Assembly (NCBI GenBank): GCA_934047225.1
Contig: OW203984.1
Location: forward strand, 6,705,201-6,769,200
DNA from: Ypsolopha sequella
Lineage: Eukaryota > Arthropoda > Insecta > Lepidoptera > Ypsolophidae
Length of the DNA stretch: 64,000 nucleotides
Direction: 5' to 3'
A model generated the notes under the pieces. That model was not told the origin of the DNA. It searched no databases and saw only the letters and a program-made list of their open reading frames with translations. The position numbers and the translations under genes were made by a program. This document shows positions 52,707-63,650 of this stretch, piece after piece (within the stretch, counting starts at the first letter, position 1; each line of letters opens with the position of its first letter).

Positions 52707-53630
52707 ACACCTGGATCTAAGAATTTTGTTCCTAAGCAAAGTGTAACAAATGTGGTAAAAGTATAATTTGACATCAGATTAGATGCCTTTCTTTGTTCCG
52801 CTTCGCTCAGCTGATTTTGATTTGTTCCAAAATGTTAAAACGTAACCCAACCTAGTTTTCTAAAATATGATTTGACCTACACATAATACACCTTTTTTGT
52901 ATCAGACTAGGGGATGCCTCACACTGCTCTGCTTCGCTAGGCTTTGACTTTTTTCATAACGTTGAAACTTAAGGCTCCTTCTTTTTTTTTATTGGACATA
53001 ATATATTTATGTACTATAGGTACATAATTACATTTCTAAAACACAGTTTGAGCTCCTCCAGGTAGGAAACGGCTGAATTTTTTGTGTGTAATATATGTCA
53101 ACTTTCTCGTAATATCCTCATGAGTAAACGTAAACAAAGCAAAAAAAAATTATAAACATTAATATTTACAAAATTTGTTTCACAAAGTTTTACATTCAGA
53201 AAACACTTTATGTAAGGTATTTTATTTTCATCAAGGGAATTTTGTAAACATTAAAGAAAATAATTTTTAAAATCGTTTTCAGAAAAAGAAATAAAACATT
53301 CTATTTTAATATCGGATCATTCCAAGTAGATCCATAAAATAAGATACTTTAGTTCTACTGATACTTTAGTCACACCCCCGACACTTCATAGTCCTCGCTC
53401 AAGTTATTTACCTACACTCTACGCGCGCATCTGGCTTGTCCGCACACGCTTGTGTGTGTGCGTGAGCTAGTCTAGGGCTGGCAGCAAGCGTGTGAGCGTC
53501 GTCGATCGAGAAGGACAACATTTATAGTCAGCAACTTATATGATTCTCTTCCTAAATTTTAGCGTGGTTAATCCCTAGGTCCTAGTTCTGGTTCCCCATG
53601 GATAAATTTGTATTAAAAATATATATATCG
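52707..53630. other. CCDC12 intron 1, no further gene
   Basis: Contains two CTGCTTCGCT/CCGCTTCGCT-like direct repeats (about 52797 and 52926) and a GTGTGTGTGCGTGAG stretch (about 53451). No element boundary or exon can be supported. Confidence 0.4.
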
Positions 53631-53998
53631 TCAAGACCTGAATGCGCGAGAGGGTGTCAGAGGTGTTCCGAGTGTGAACTTTGAAATGCAAGTCACAGTC
53701 CACACTCGGTACACCAGCGTTTCACCTACAAATATTACGTCCCAACGTGGTGGGAGGTGAACCCTATCGCCGTAAGTACTTTGGGCACAAACAAACACAC
53801 GATTTTTAGGACATACGGGTTTCCTCACTATGTTTTCCTTTACCGTTCAGAAAGTGAGAAGTACTTACCTATAAGCAAATACAATGCGCATTATGTAAAT
53901 TCCGAAAAACTCATTGGTGCATGCCCAACCGCGGGTTGAACCTGGATCTCAAGATTGAGAGGCCAGCGTTCTACCCCTGAGTTACCATCGCTTTTTTA
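53631..53998 (-). repeat. tRNA-derived SINE, minus strand
   Basis: Read on the minus strand from about 53998: an A-box-like TGGTAACTCAGGGGTAGAAC, a B-box-like GGTTCAACCC, then a body with CGTGTGTTTGTGCCCAAAGT, CACCACGTTGGGACGTAATA, GGTGTACCGAGTG and GACTGTGACTTGCATTTC. Box spacing fits a tRNA-related pol III promoter. The pieces at 43160-43240 and 60290-60450 share the body. Confidence 0.75.
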
Positions 53999-54210
53999 AA
54001 AATAAATTAACATAAAAGAAAATGGCTTAGTCCATCGGAAGGAAGCAAATTTGAAAAATCTCCGTTCTTTATTGGTTGCTCCGTTTTCTAGGCATTCATA
54101 TATACCACAATAACGAACCATATTATTGATTAAAAATCAGTATCGTAATAAAACAAAACAAGATTTATACTTGCGATTGTCGGCACTTGATGAAACATAA
54201 AAAGCATCTC

Positions 54211-54303
54211 GATTTTGAACACAAACACTTGTACTATTTGTTTCATAACATAAAACAAATGTTATGAAACAAATAGTACATACAAGTGTTTGTGTTCAAA
54301 ATC
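54211..54303. repeat. 93-bp hairpin, about 41-bp arms
   Basis: GATTTTGAACACAAACACTT then GTACTATTTGTTTCATAACA is followed by a short loop and its near-exact inverse (three extra bases in the right arm). Located in CCDC12 intron 1. Confidence 0.85.
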
Positions 54304-54526
54304 ACGAACACAAAACAAAATACGCGCGCAGTGAACGAGTGCTACTCGAGCTCTGCCTGCCTCCAGATTTGCCACTAACTTGCGGGGGACGTTAAATTCG
54401 CGCGGGGAGGTGAGTGTCGCTTCTTTACGTAGTAATACTTTATATTCTCTGCTTTAGTTTAGGCTGAGACTTTTTTCCTTTTTAGATCCATATGTTTTTT
54501 CACATTATCAAAAAACAACTGTATAG

Positions 54527-54620
54527 CTGGCAGGGGGGTCACTTGACTCTAACAAAAATTAGCACTTTAAAGCGTAATATTTCGCAAACGGATCCTTGAA
54601 TCGAAAAATTGTCTAGACAT
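54527..54620 (+). repeat. CACTTGACTCTAACAAAAA repeat, copy 1
   Basis: GCTGGCAGGGGGGTCACTTG, GACTCTAACAAAAA, AATATTTCGCAAACGGA and TGAATCGAAAAAT recur in the same orientation at 55794-55880. This may be the terminal part of one transposon family. Confidence 0.7.
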
Positions 54621-54788
54621 ACCCTCTATATTTTGAACAGTCTATCCAATGACACCCCACACCACGGGATAGATGAGAGAAAAAAAATCACTTTAATTAG
54701 TAAAGGGGAGATCCTCAAAAAATGTTGTTTTCAGGTTTTTATTTTACCACTTTGTCGGCGTGACCAATTTGGCATAGATAAAATTATG

Positions 54789-55208
54789 TTAAGGGGCTGC
54801 ACAATGCTAAAATTCAGTTCGGCTCTAACGCTTTTGTTTTTTAACTGTCTATCCTTCTCTAACCAGAAAGCGCACGCAAAACTCCAGTTATTTTGAAATG
54901 GCAGCTACATTAGGACATTAACTATAATTTCTTTATGTAATAAAGATGTATTTTTCTAGTAAGTATCTGCGTGTGTTGGTTTCATTTCAATCGGTTTTGA
55001 AATATGGAAACTGAATCGCTTTTTTCGTGAAATTCATGCTTTTTTTGAAGTATTGCAATTAAAAAAATATTGAAAGTATGTTTATTTATAAAGTGTAATT
55101 ATGTCTTGAGTCAAAAAACACGCCATATTTTTCTCAAATTTTTACCATCTACATTGACGGAACTGAATCCAATGAAAAACTGGTGTTTAGCATTGTGGAG
55201 CCCCTTAA
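54789..55208. mobile_element. 420-bp MITE with TTAAGGGGCT ends
   Basis: Left TTAAGGGGCTGCACAATGCT then AAA-TTCAGTTC; the right end is the inverse (GAACTGAAT...TTTAGCATTGTGGAGCCCCTTAA) with small differences. Sequence inside the left half (TTAACTGTCTATC-CTCTAACCA-AAA) also occurs in the fragment at 62191-62330. Confidence 0.8.
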
Positions 55209-56073
55209 GGTGTGTTAATTTGAAAATTTTGGTCTAAAATCCTCATGATAATGAATATTTTTAAGAAAAGGCTGCAACTTCCATTTGCTCTCGTGTGATG
55301 TCACTTGAGTAATGGCTGTTTAGAAACGTGTCCTTTGCTATCAAGATAAATTTATAATAATTTGTTTCAGACTAATTTGACAGCTAGATGACAGATGAGT
55401 AGACAGACAGAGACAGACCATTTTTTTTTATAAGCAGTCACACATCACAATCAGTATGATGTCTAAAATTCTCATGTGACAAGGTGATCGGACAATTCTT
55501 TAAAAAATCTTGAAAAAATAATTGTTAATTTATATACCAAAATAATGAAAACTATGTCCTAAAATGGCGTATACTCTATGAAAAAAAACGCTCGGAAGTT
55601 GCTCTTCCCAAGAACGGCCCATACATTTTGTTCTGCTGATGCGAATCGCCCCGTGTTTAAAGGGAACTAAAATTTTGGCGCGATCTATACTCGGTAACTT
55701 GTAAAGCCTACTTAGCTGTGATAGTTTTCCTTTTACTTTCGTTATGTATACTGCTGCCGTGATTTTTTTCACGTTTCCAAATACCACCATTTCGCTGGCA
55801 GGGGGGGGGGGGACACTTGACTCTAACAAAAAATGAACACTTTTAAGCTTAATATTTCGCAAACGGAACCCTGAATCGAAAAATCTCTTTTGCTACTTTC
55901 AAATCATTTTATGATTCACCCAAGCCGGCCTTTTTAGATCCCCTGATCAATTGCTGTTGTAACCAAGTATATATACATGTATAAGTATATACAAGAATGT
56001 ATACATATGTAATTGTTGACTTGACAAGACATTCATCAATTGCTTTTTTTTTTACTTCTATGTCTCATTCCAG
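55209..56073. other. CCDC12 intron 1, distal part
   Basis: Holds repeat copy 2 of the CACTTGACTCTAAC family (55794-55880), including a run of 12 G. After it (about 55898-55936) is a CTAAAAAGGCCG-type MITE end, inverted. The minus-strand open frame 55530-55862 overlaps these repeats and is not called. It ends in TTCTATGTCTCATTCCAG, the acceptor for exon 2. Confidence 0.5.
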
Positions 56074-56194
56074 GCCAAAGTTCAGAAGCTACAAGCCCCA
56101 AGATGAGAAGCTGCAAGAAGCCAAGATGGACGATGCAGAGCCTCCGGCTGTCGAGGAAGAGGTGAAGGATTTATTGGAAGCTGGCAAAGAGAAG
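56074..56194 (+). CDS. CCDC12: CCDC12/cwf18 spliceosome protein, exon 2
   Basis: Flanked by CATTCCAG and GAAG|GTACTT. The first base completes the phase-2 codon from exon 1 (AA+G, Lys). Forty codons follow: PKFRSYKPQDEKLQEAKMDD then AEPPAVEEEVKDLLEAGKEK, ending in phase 0. The RSYKPQDE-L and VEEEVKDLLEA stretches match the human LRNYVPEDEDL and VEEKVKEQLEA regions. The open frame continuing past 56194 is intronic. Confidence 0.9.
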
Positions 56195-56390
56195 GTACTT
56201 AACAATTTCACTGGAGAGCCAATTTCTTTTTATCACGAAAGATAAATCTAACATTTGCCTTTATACAAAGAAAATTAATTACAGTAGTTAATACCTTGCC
56301 CCTCAAGTAGACCTGTAAAAATAACTAAAATATACGATCTCAATTTCGTCTGTCTGTGTTCTTGCAATTCATATAAAATAAATATATATA

Positions 56391-56651
56391 CAAGGTGACT
56401 TTTTGATCATCGTCCAAATTCATACTGGTGGCTTGGTAAGTGATCGGTATCATGCATCAATAAAAATTTGGTAAAATTCGTAACATGAAATTTCGACTCC
56501 CCATAGTGATTCACTTGGGACTGGAACTGAATTTCTATGCGAAGCCGAAATTTCAATTTACAAATTTCACAAAAATTGTTACTGATCCAAGATACTGATC
56601 ACTTATCGAGCCTCCAGTATGAATTTGGACGATGATCAAAAAGTCACCTTG
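56391..56651. mobile_element. 261-bp MITE with about 60-bp TIRs
   Basis: CAAGGTGACTTTTTGATCAT then CGTCCAAATTCATACTGG is repeated inverted at the right end. It is flanked by ATATATA on both sides (TA target likely). Located in CCDC12 intron 2. Confidence 0.9.
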
Positions 56652-56693
56652 TATATATATGTTGCTACATAGAGCATTTATTTTATTTTCATT

Positions 56694-57367
56694 TTTTGCA
56701 TAATTAAAACAGCGTATAAAAACTTATTTTCGAAATATATTTCGGCCCACTTTGGGGCCGGCATCAATCGAATTATACACAGTAAATGACATAAAATTAT
56801 GTAATTTTTGTTAAACATACGCGGAAATATTATCGTTACTTTTGAATAAAGAACACGCGAAGTATCATATTTACGTAGACTGAAAAACCAAAATCACTTC
56901 CCGGCGCATTCTTTGAATTTGGAACGAAGAGCGCACCGGCAATGTTGTATGAAACGGTGTGCTGTTTGAATTTAGAACTCTTTCATCTATCGTACACATT
57001 GCGTTCTCGTGGCTATATAGCCATAGATGCGTTTACCTTTCGGCACAAACTGTAAAAAAAAAAAAAAAATGTAAAAAGCCCTTGTTTTTTACTTGCATTT
57101 TTTTAAAAGAAGCACTATATATGCCTCGGCCGAAATGGCAATTGCCTGTCTCGTATCATTGAAGTCCTCGCCTGCGGCTCGGCCTTCAAACTCATACTCG
57201 ACCTGCAATTGCCTATTTCGCTGCCTTTGCAATAATGTACTATTATTTTATTATGTTGTTTTATTTTATGTAATTTACTGTGTATAATTCGACTGATGCC
57301 GGCCCCAAGTGGGCCGAAATATATTTCGAAAATAAGTTTTTATACGCTGTTTTAATTATACAAAAAA
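56694..57367. mobile_element. Foldback element, arms about 105 bp
   Basis: GCATAATTAAAACAGCGTAT, AAAAACTTATTTTCGAAATA, TTTCGGCCCACTTTGGGGCC and TACACAGTAAAT are inverted at 57260-57360. The interior has a poly(A/T) patch and no gene. Located in CCDC12 intron 2. Confidence 0.85.
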
Positions 57368-57840
57368 TAAAAATAAAATAATTCATATAAAAATTACTGA
57401 GCGGATTTCAACAGGGTTTTCATGATGTCTTAGAATAAAATTGTTGCCTAAGGTGAGTCAACCTTGAAAAAGCAGTATAAATTTAAAACGGTATTGAAGA
57501 TGGTGACTCAAGCGTTATAAAATACAAAAACATTTATATCCCTGAACATTATTTTAATACATGTCAAATACATTAAACATATCAATATTAATTTCATTTG
57601 GATAATTCATGACATTATTATTAACGAAAAAAATTAATATCGATAATTTATATCGATATTTTTAGTAACTTTATAAAGTCTAGAGGTTCCATATTGCATA
57701 ATTTTCATAACTGAAATAGTTCTAAATTTTCCACACGCAACCAATTTTTAGCCTATTTTTGTGCTTTTACTAGTCATTTATTTCTTACAGACTGAAAAAT
57801 CATTCAATACTAATATTGTGTTCTTACTACCTAATTCCAG

Positions 57841-58053
57841 GTAGTATTAGAAGATCTAGACATCTCCAGCTTAGCACCAAGGAAACCCGACTGGGACCTC
57901 AAACGTGATGTCTCTAAGAAACTAGAGAAATTAGAGAGAAGAACACAAAAAGCCATAGCAGAACTCATCTGGGAGAGGCTTAAAGAAGGTGGGGGAGAAG
58001 ATCTGGGAGCTATGGTCACCCTAAATGAACACAGGGCTGCAGTAGATGATTGA
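57841..58053 (+). CDS. CCDC12: CCDC12/cwf18 spliceosome protein, exon 3
   Basis: The acceptor ACCTAATTCCAG ends at 57840 and the phase is 0. It encodes 70 residues and TGA: VVLEDLDISSLAPRKPDWDL, KRDVSKKLEKLERRTQKAIA, ELIWERLKEGGGEDLGAM, ending RAAVDD. LAPRKPDWDLKRDV-KKLEKL-RRTQ-AIAELI-ERLK is the family hallmark and is nearly identical to the human protein, so the assignment is firm. The most likely poly(A) signal is ATTAAA near 58191. Confidence 0.95.
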   Translation, partial: VVLEDLDISSLAPRKPDWDLKRDVSKKLEKLERRTQKAIAELIWERLKEGGGEDLGAMVTLNEHRAAVDD

Positions 58054-58469
58054 AGTTCTATTGTAAAGATTGTATGTAAGTTAAATATATTTTTATGAGT
58101 AAGTAGATAGTTTTTCTATTGATCATGCATTACAATTATAATGATTCTGTAAAATAGTCTCTATAAAGCTAAAAGTAACAGAGGTATATAAAATTAAACA
58201 ATGACACATATTTGAAATTTATTTTATTACTCAATTTTCAATCACAATAATTATAAATTGTTTTCTTTAATATCACAGAGCATTGAACTCCCACACATTA
58301 TTATATAAAGTTAGATCTTTCAGTCTAAAATATAGTTTATAGGAAAATATTCCTAAAAATACCTACTTTTAAGTTAGTTATAATAAATCTACAATAGTTA
58401 GTGCTCTTTTCACTCTTTAACCACAAGAAATCTTATCGTAAAAAAGTCTATCAAGTATACTTACACAAT
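58054..58469. other. Gap between convergent CCDC12 and carbonic anhydrase genes
   Basis: AT-rich 3' flank of CCDC12. No element or exon recognised. Confidence 0.5.
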
Positions 58470-58627
58470 GTACAGTACTCCCAAAGTAATAATGCGCATA
58501 CAAATCTTCGCCACTGTTCGGCAAAGTTCGTATTTCCTTACACTTTCTATACAATCAATAAGGTCACGTGCTACGTCCGGTCGCTCGGCTATAGTTTTGT
58601 ATGTGCATTATTACTTTGGGAGTACTG
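58470..58627. repeat. Inverted-repeat insert with 32-bp ends
   Basis: CAGTACTCCCAAAGTAATAA then TGCGCATACAAA on the left; TTTGTATGTGCATTATTACT then TTGGGAGTACTG on the right. The overlapping open frames (58401-58671) are artefacts. Confidence 0.85.
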
Positions 58628-58775
58628 GGGATCTAAAAAGGCCGACTTGTGTGAATCATAAAATTGTTTGAAAGTAGGATAGAGTCAGATTTTTTTTCAC
58701 ACGTGCAAAAGAGACGGCATTACAACAGAATCATAATGTGATTCATGCAAAATCGCCTTTTTAGAGGACCTGTAC
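58628..58775 (+). mobile_element. CTAAAAAGGCCG-type MITE, copy
   Basis: ATCTAAAAAGGCCGACTTG, TGAATCATAAAAT, GTAGGATAGAGTCAG, CAAAAGAGACGGCATTA and GAATCATAATGTGATTCAT lead to CGCCTTTTTAGAGG. Related copies: about 55898-55936 (end only) and two at 63726-64000. Confidence 0.75.
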
Positions 58776-58920
58776 GGCTTACGCCATATTAAGTTATAAT
58801 CTGCTGGCAAATACGGTTAATTACAACCGTCACATAACGCAATGTAACTTCATCTCAGATTTTCCTAATATTCCGTCTGAATACAGTGTAAATCTTCAAC
58901 TACATACACAACGATTTCGC

Positions 58921-59134
58921 TTAAGGGTCGGCTGCGCCAAATATGCTCTTGCGTTTGGACAATTTAGCATATTAAATCAGAACATTTTTACCAAACAAAA
59001 TTTGAAGTTGAACTACATCGTGCATCTTTCAGATTTGACATAAGTATACAAAAAAACTGAAATATTACGAAAATCACGAAAAATATGCTAAATTGTCCAA
59101 ACTCGCGAGCATGTCTGGCGAAACCACAACTTAA
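58921..59134. mobile_element. Short MITE with TTAAGGG end
   Basis: TTAAGGGTCGGCTGCGCC-AATATGCTC and GGACAATTTAGCATATT on the left; inverted AATATGCTAAATTGTCC and GAGCATGTCTGGCG with terminal TTAA on the right. Lies 55 bp downstream of the carbonic anhydrase stop codon. Confidence 0.7.
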
Positions 59135-59188
59135 AGGTTTCCGATTTTATATAGAATCCTGACAACGCCAAATGAATGCGACACCGTT

Positions 59189-59461
59189 TCAACAAACCAA
59201 GCTAATTGCAACAACTACGCTAAAAACAACCAAACTTATTGGCTTACTTCTATAACTACTATTATGTCTGCCCTTTTTCCTTCTAGAAGGCTTCACGGTG
59301 GTGGTGGGGTCATCGTTATCTTCCGGGTCGTCAATTTCGTTATAGTTGAAGTAGTTGTTATCGATGTTGTAAAAGACGATGCGGTTTCCGATAGGTTGTG
59401 TGGGTCGAAAGTTGTGCTTGATTTTGCCGTGTGCGTCCCGAAGCTCTCTGAATGATTCTAT
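59189..59461 (-). CDS. Alpha-carbonic anhydrase, last exon
   Basis: Minus strand. The acceptor GGTCCTTACAG precedes phase-0 IESFRELRDAHGKIKHNFRP and TQPIGNRIVFYN, the standard end of the alpha-CA fold (FRxL-D...NFRPxQPxxxR). A linker rich in Asp/Asn/Thr and then Lys/Arg (DDPEDNDDPTTTVKPSRRKK) follows. The protein ends with a hydrophobic stretch PISLVVFSVVVAISLVC and a stop at 59189. A small-residue site (NSS) before a hydrophobic C-terminus suggests GPI anchoring, so the enzyme would act on the outer cell surface. The anchor is inferred; a single-pass membrane tail is the alternative. There are 90 residues in this exon. Confidence 0.9.
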   Translation of the reverse strand: MESFRELRDAHGKIKHNFRPTQPIGNRIVFYNIDNNYFNYNEIDDPEDNDDPTTTVKPSRRKKGRHNSSYRSKPISLVVFSVVVAISLVC

Positions 59462-59639
59462 CTGTAAGGACCACATAATCTTGTTATTAGGTAAAAAAAT
59501 GCATATACATACCTATATATATTTACCAAACGACAGAGCAGAATTAAAGAAAAAAGACCGGTCAAGTGCGAGTCGGACAGTTAGGTAATTACAACATCAA
59601 AATCGGTTTTATAAGTACCAACATTGTTTGACGGATCGA

Positions 59640-59775
59640 TGTTATAATATTACATTATAACTTAATATGAGCGTTCTGTCTTTTTCTTTTTTTTATCGAA
59701 AAGACAAAGACAGAACGCTCAAAATAAGGTTAGTCCTGTCAAATTAGAAGTTGTGTTGCGCCGAATCGACACCAT
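59640..59775. mobile_element. Palindromic MITE, GTCAAATAAGT..ACACC type, copy 3
   Basis: GAGCGTTCTGTCTTTTTCTT and its inverse GACAAAGACAGAACGCTC, followed by TAGTCCTGTCAAATTAGAAG and GTTGCGCCGAATCGACACCA. Located in the last intron of the carbonic anhydrase gene. Confidence 0.75.
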
Positions 59776-59970
59776 TGTAAATTATACCATAAATGAATAC
59801 CAATGACAGTATAAAATCACAACTTTTTGAACATGTTTCCATTCTGCAGTAAGCGGTTCATATAGGATAGCAATAAATCGTTAGGAGCTCGGATTGAAAA
59901 TCGCGGCTAAAAGTTACTGTGTGTCTTTCGCTTCAAAGACCGGCAACGTGTTTGTTGCCTGCAACTTTAC

Positions 59971-60198
59971 CTGCTCATGCGCCAGTCTGACCGGTTGCTC
60001 GAAGTCTAGCCATATCACGACTTCGGAGCACGGCGGGGTGGTCAGCGAGCCGCGGTACGTGAAGTACCTCCGCAGGTCGTACGGCAGGATGTTGAGGAAG
60101 GAGAAGGGGTGACTCATCACGACGCTCTGATGCGGTTCAGTCACATTACTGAGAGCCTGTGTGATGTCGTCATAGGCTGGGTGGTAGTGACGGTCCAA
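59971..60198 (-). CDS. Alpha-carbonic anhydrase, penultimate exon
   Basis: Minus strand, 228 nt, phase 0 at both ends. The acceptor CATCTGTTTCCAG precedes LDRHYHPAYDDITQALSNVT; the donor CATGAGCAG|GTAAAG follows. It contains FLNILPYDLRRYFTYRGSLT then TPPCSEVVIWLDFEQPV: the conserved LLP-x-Y-x-YxGSLTTPPCxExVxW block. The TT pair corresponds to the catalytic-site Thr199 region of alpha-CAs. It follows on from the exon at 62767-62872 (FFYE|LDRH). Confidence 0.95.
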
Positions 60199-60289
60199 CT
60201 GGAAACAGATGAGGTTGTAGTTTGTGGAGGTTTACAAAAAAAAACACATAAAAAAATATATAGTCACGACATATATCCCCGATGTGGTG

Positions 60290-60450
60290 TCAGGGGTGTT
60301 TTCGAGTGGACTATCACTAGAACAGTCAACACCCGTACACCCTCTTTTCACAGATGATTTGTCGTGTCGATTTTCGGGCACAAATACACGCTTTTTAGTA
60401 GGTACGGCAGTAATTTTCTTCACCGTTTAGCTAGTGCTAACAGGTAGGCC
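60290..60450 (-). repeat. SINE body fragment, minus strand
   Basis: Shares GTGGTGTCAGGGGTGTTTTC, TTTTCGGGCACAAATACACG and the CTTCACCGTTTAG region with the SINE at 53631-53998 in diverged form. Located in a carbonic anhydrase intron. Confidence 0.5.
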
Positions 60451-60527
60451 ACACAGAGCCGATCATATTCATAGTACTCTTTGGAGCCGATTTCTGCGTT
60501 CCGTTGTCATTGTAATATATGGCACAC

Positions 60528-61648
60528 ACACACCGCGGCGCCAGAGTAAAAATATATCGAGTAGTGAATCTTAGAAAAACGCTGTGTTTCAAACTCACGC
60601 ACACAGATGCGTGCTCTACATGCCGTCTAAGCGAAGTGGGTCATTCCCAGAGCTCCAAAAATTTCTTCCCACGGCTCCAAAAATTCAATTTAATATTTAT
60701 TATTATCATAATTTGATTCTCGTCGGCTCCAAAATATTAACTGTACATATATACAGAACAGGACGAACACATCGTTTTACTAAAAGCTAGACCCATGTAA
60801 TTGAAACCCTTATAGCGTTCTGTTTAAAATTTTTGGAAAGCGTTTAGTTTTTAAAATTGTGATAATATATTATTTTAAGGCTGATTAACTGTGATAGAAC
60901 ATGTCCTTAACAATAAAAACTGTATTTAGCTGTGATTTTTTTATAAATATTTTAAATATTTATTTTTACTAACTAGATTGAGAAACTTAAATAACATATA
61001 AATAATGATATTATTTTTTTATAAAACTAACTTAAAATTAAATAAAATATAAAATGAAAAAGAAATACCAACCTGTCTGTCTCATAGCGGGCTCTAGATC
61101 AAATAAAATATGTAAGCCTAATAAGTAATATATATTTTATTTTATTTTAAGTATATTATTTAAGTTTATCAACCTAGTTAGTAAAAATAAATATTTAAAT
61201 CTTACAGCAAAAAAAAAAAATATATATATATATATTTTAATATAGAGTATTATCAAATCACCTAATTTTTTTATTATTGCGTTTTTCCTCATTAAGTACA
61301 AGAAAAGAAACGCTTCGTAGTGCACTGTAGTATATTTATATGCTTCTACTTGAATTTGTTATTTATGTACAATGTGACTGTACATGAGCTTTTGGAGCCG
61401 GTGAGAAATGAATATTTTCGACAAATTAATTTTTGGAGTCCTGGGAATCTTTATATGAAATTTTATTTTTTTGAGAACAATGGTTTTTGGAGCCCTGGGA
61501 ATAACCCGCGAAGTTTGGGGAAGTCTTCATACAAATTTCGGCGCGGCGGCGTGTAGAGCACGCGTCTGCATGTGTGAGTTCGAATCTGAGCGGTTGTACT
61601 AAGATTCACTACTCTATATAGTTTTACTCTGGCGGCGCGGTCTTAGAG
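60528..61648. mobile_element. 1.1-kb foldback element
   Basis: The outer ends GCGGCGCCAGAGTAAAA, GAGTAGTGAATCTTAG and GCGTGCTCTACA are inverted at the right (TGTAGAGCACGCGTCTGC, CTAAGATTCACTACTC, TTTTACTCTGGCGGCGC). Inner parts (GGCTCCAAAA, CTAACTAG-TTGA) also pair, so nearly the whole insert is one large palindrome. A tRNA T-loop-like GAGTTCGAATCTGAG lies in the right arm. It is non-coding and sits in a carbonic anhydrase intron. Confidence 0.75.
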
Positions 61649-61737
61649 AACGTACGTTCTGATTGGTTAGAACGCGAAACGCGCTCTATGTAGTCGGCCC
61701 TTAAGTATACAAATACTATGCACATAAATTCCAAAAA

Positions 61738-61830
61738 TGTAATTGGTATGGGCTCCGCCGGCAGGATCCGAATCCGGGTGTCAAGGTCGAAAGTCCGGTG
61801 TCCTACCGACTGAGCTACCGCCGCACAGTG
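61738..61830 (-). repeat. tRNA-like SINE head, minus strand
   Basis: On the minus strand: GGCGGTAGCTCAGTCGGTAG then GACACCGGAC (A-box region), CCCGGATTCGGATCCTGCC (B-box region). The 5' and 3' acceptor parts do not pair well, so this is a tRNA-derived SINE or tRNA pseudogene, not a functional tRNA. The body continues leftward. Confidence 0.65.
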
Positions 61831-62190
61831 AAAAATGATAGAACAACGGCATATCAAACATTTTTTGTACCAATATCGCCACTGACACCCTATTAATTTT
61901 ATTTATGAGTAAAATTTTGCTATAACGGGTAACTTTATACAAGTTGGTAAAAAAAAAGTTTTTCAGTGTCATTTATTATTTTATGAATGTCTATGTCATA
62001 CTTCATCAATTAAAAACATTATGTGAATGATTTGAAAAATAATTTCTTGTTAAACTTTGTACGAATAAATATAAAGTATTATACGTTTCCGAAAAGCTCA
62101 TTATATGAATATTTTAAAATGACTATACATTTTAAATAAAATCCAAAACAGACCTTAATTTTTCACTGTGCGCCGCGCTGGCTTGGTTAT

Positions 62191-62330
62191 TAAGGGTCGG
62201 CTCTCCGTGGAAAAAAGTCCTGCTCGAACGTTTTTATTTTGTAACTGCCTATCTCGCTCTAATCAACAGTCGCGCAGTCGCGCATTAAAAACGTCAGTTA
62301 TTTTGACTTTTTTTGCAACATTTACATAGT
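62191..62330 (+). repeat. Fragment related to the TTAAGGGGCT MITE
   Basis: TTAAGGGTCGGCTCTCCGTG then TAACTGCCTATCTCGCTCTA and CAGTTATTTTGA follow the left half of the element at 54789. The opposite end was not found. CGGCCCTTAA, an oppositely oriented end, lies at about 61697. Confidence 0.55.
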
Positions 62331-62766
62331 GTGGAAAAACTATAAACCATATCTGAAAACTGTTTTTTTTTATAATGTTTTTTGATGTATTATTATGATT
62401 TTGAAATATGTTTTGTCATTGTTATGTTTCTAATTAAATCACAATAGTGATGATACAATAATGCTATTTGAGAGATTTTCTTGAAATTCCTGTTTATTTT
62501 CTGAAGATACTATAAAAATTTACAGCAATTGTTTTTAATTATATTATTCTTTATTTCATTAAGTAGCACGTGGTATTTATTTTGTTTAGAAATGTTAATA
62601 TTTACTATCATCGAAACTGATAATGCGGAACCCCGTTTTTGTCCGATTTCCGAACAACGTCTCTCTGTCATTTGAATTTTGCGAACGGGACATTGTCCGC
62701 CTAAATGGTATTTTCTTGTACCTACTTCTACCTACACTTCGTTCATATATATAATGGAGATCTCAC

Positions 62767-62872
62767 CTCATAAAAGAAAGCCAGTACAGTGAGTCCATCA
62801 GGATGTTTCACTGCCTCCTTCATACTCTTGTATTCTTCCTTGTGAAATACCATGTGGAGCTCCATGGGGAAA
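62767..62872 (-). CDS. Alpha-carbonic anhydrase exon with third zinc ligand
   Basis: Minus strand, 106 nt. The acceptor AATGTTTCCAG precedes one base that completes Arg, then [20 protein letters not shown] then [15 protein letters not shown], donor GAG|GTGAGA in phase 0. ELH corresponds to Glu117-His119 of human CA II numbering, His119 being the third zinc ligand. The match to the family is very close. The first two zinc histidines (the HFHW motif) should be in the exon beyond the right edge. Confidence 0.95.
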
Positions 62873-63005
62873 CTGGAAACATTTATTTATGTAAACGAAA
62901 TAGCAGTTACAATTTTTGTAAAAGAAATCGGAGGAATAGAAAGGAGCCGAGGGCAATCTTTCCTAAAATATAGTTTAAATAAAAAAGGAAACCAATTCAC
63001 CGGGC

Positions 63006-63236
63006 CTATTATGTATCTTTAGTTGCCTACTGGACTGGGTGCCTATCATTAAAAACATAGATATACTATCGAATTCAGATTATCTAAGGATATGTCCGCA
63101 CTTGAAGTGACGACACAGCTCGTAAATAGTTCAATACCCACTAAAGGAAATTTTGAAAGTTCAATTTTTATCTATATTTTTGATGATAGGCACCCAGTCC
63201 AGTTGGCAACCAAATACACATAATAGAGAGGTTGTA
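63006..63236. mobile_element. 231-bp MITE with 44-bp TIRs
   Basis: CTATTATGTATCTTTAGTTG then CCTACTGGACTGGGTGCCTA on the left is inverted on the right (TAGGCACCCAGTCCAGTTGG then CAACCAAATACACATAATAG). Located in a carbonic anhydrase intron. Confidence 0.9.
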
Positions 63237-63650
63237 TGTTGCTCATTAATTTATGCAGGCACAAAAAGAACATCGAGGAATTCCTTGTATTAAGCCAATG
63301 CATTTACAATCCTTTTCAGTAATAAATACGTATTTTTTGTTATTTATATAACTTATTATTTGTTATTTATATTATTTATATACGTATACAAAAGGATTTC
63401 AGTTTTACTTTTATACGAACAAATTGTGTCCTACATTAATTTTCATGTTTTATAGTTTATTTCTGTTATAAATTTATAATATACAATCGTAACATTCTAT
63501 GAATACGTAAGGAAAACAGTGTAATAAGGCAAAGGTCAATAAAATCAACGTAATACATAACATAACACAAAGGTAGTTGATTATGGAATTTTCTTACCCA
63601 TGATTGGTCAAAATTGTTAGTGTGTGACGGAAACAAAGTATTAAACTTAC

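Noticed and set aside
61738..61830. Functional tRNA gene
   Set aside because: A- and B-box-like sequences exist, but the acceptor arms do not pair and the sequence runs on into a SINE-like body.
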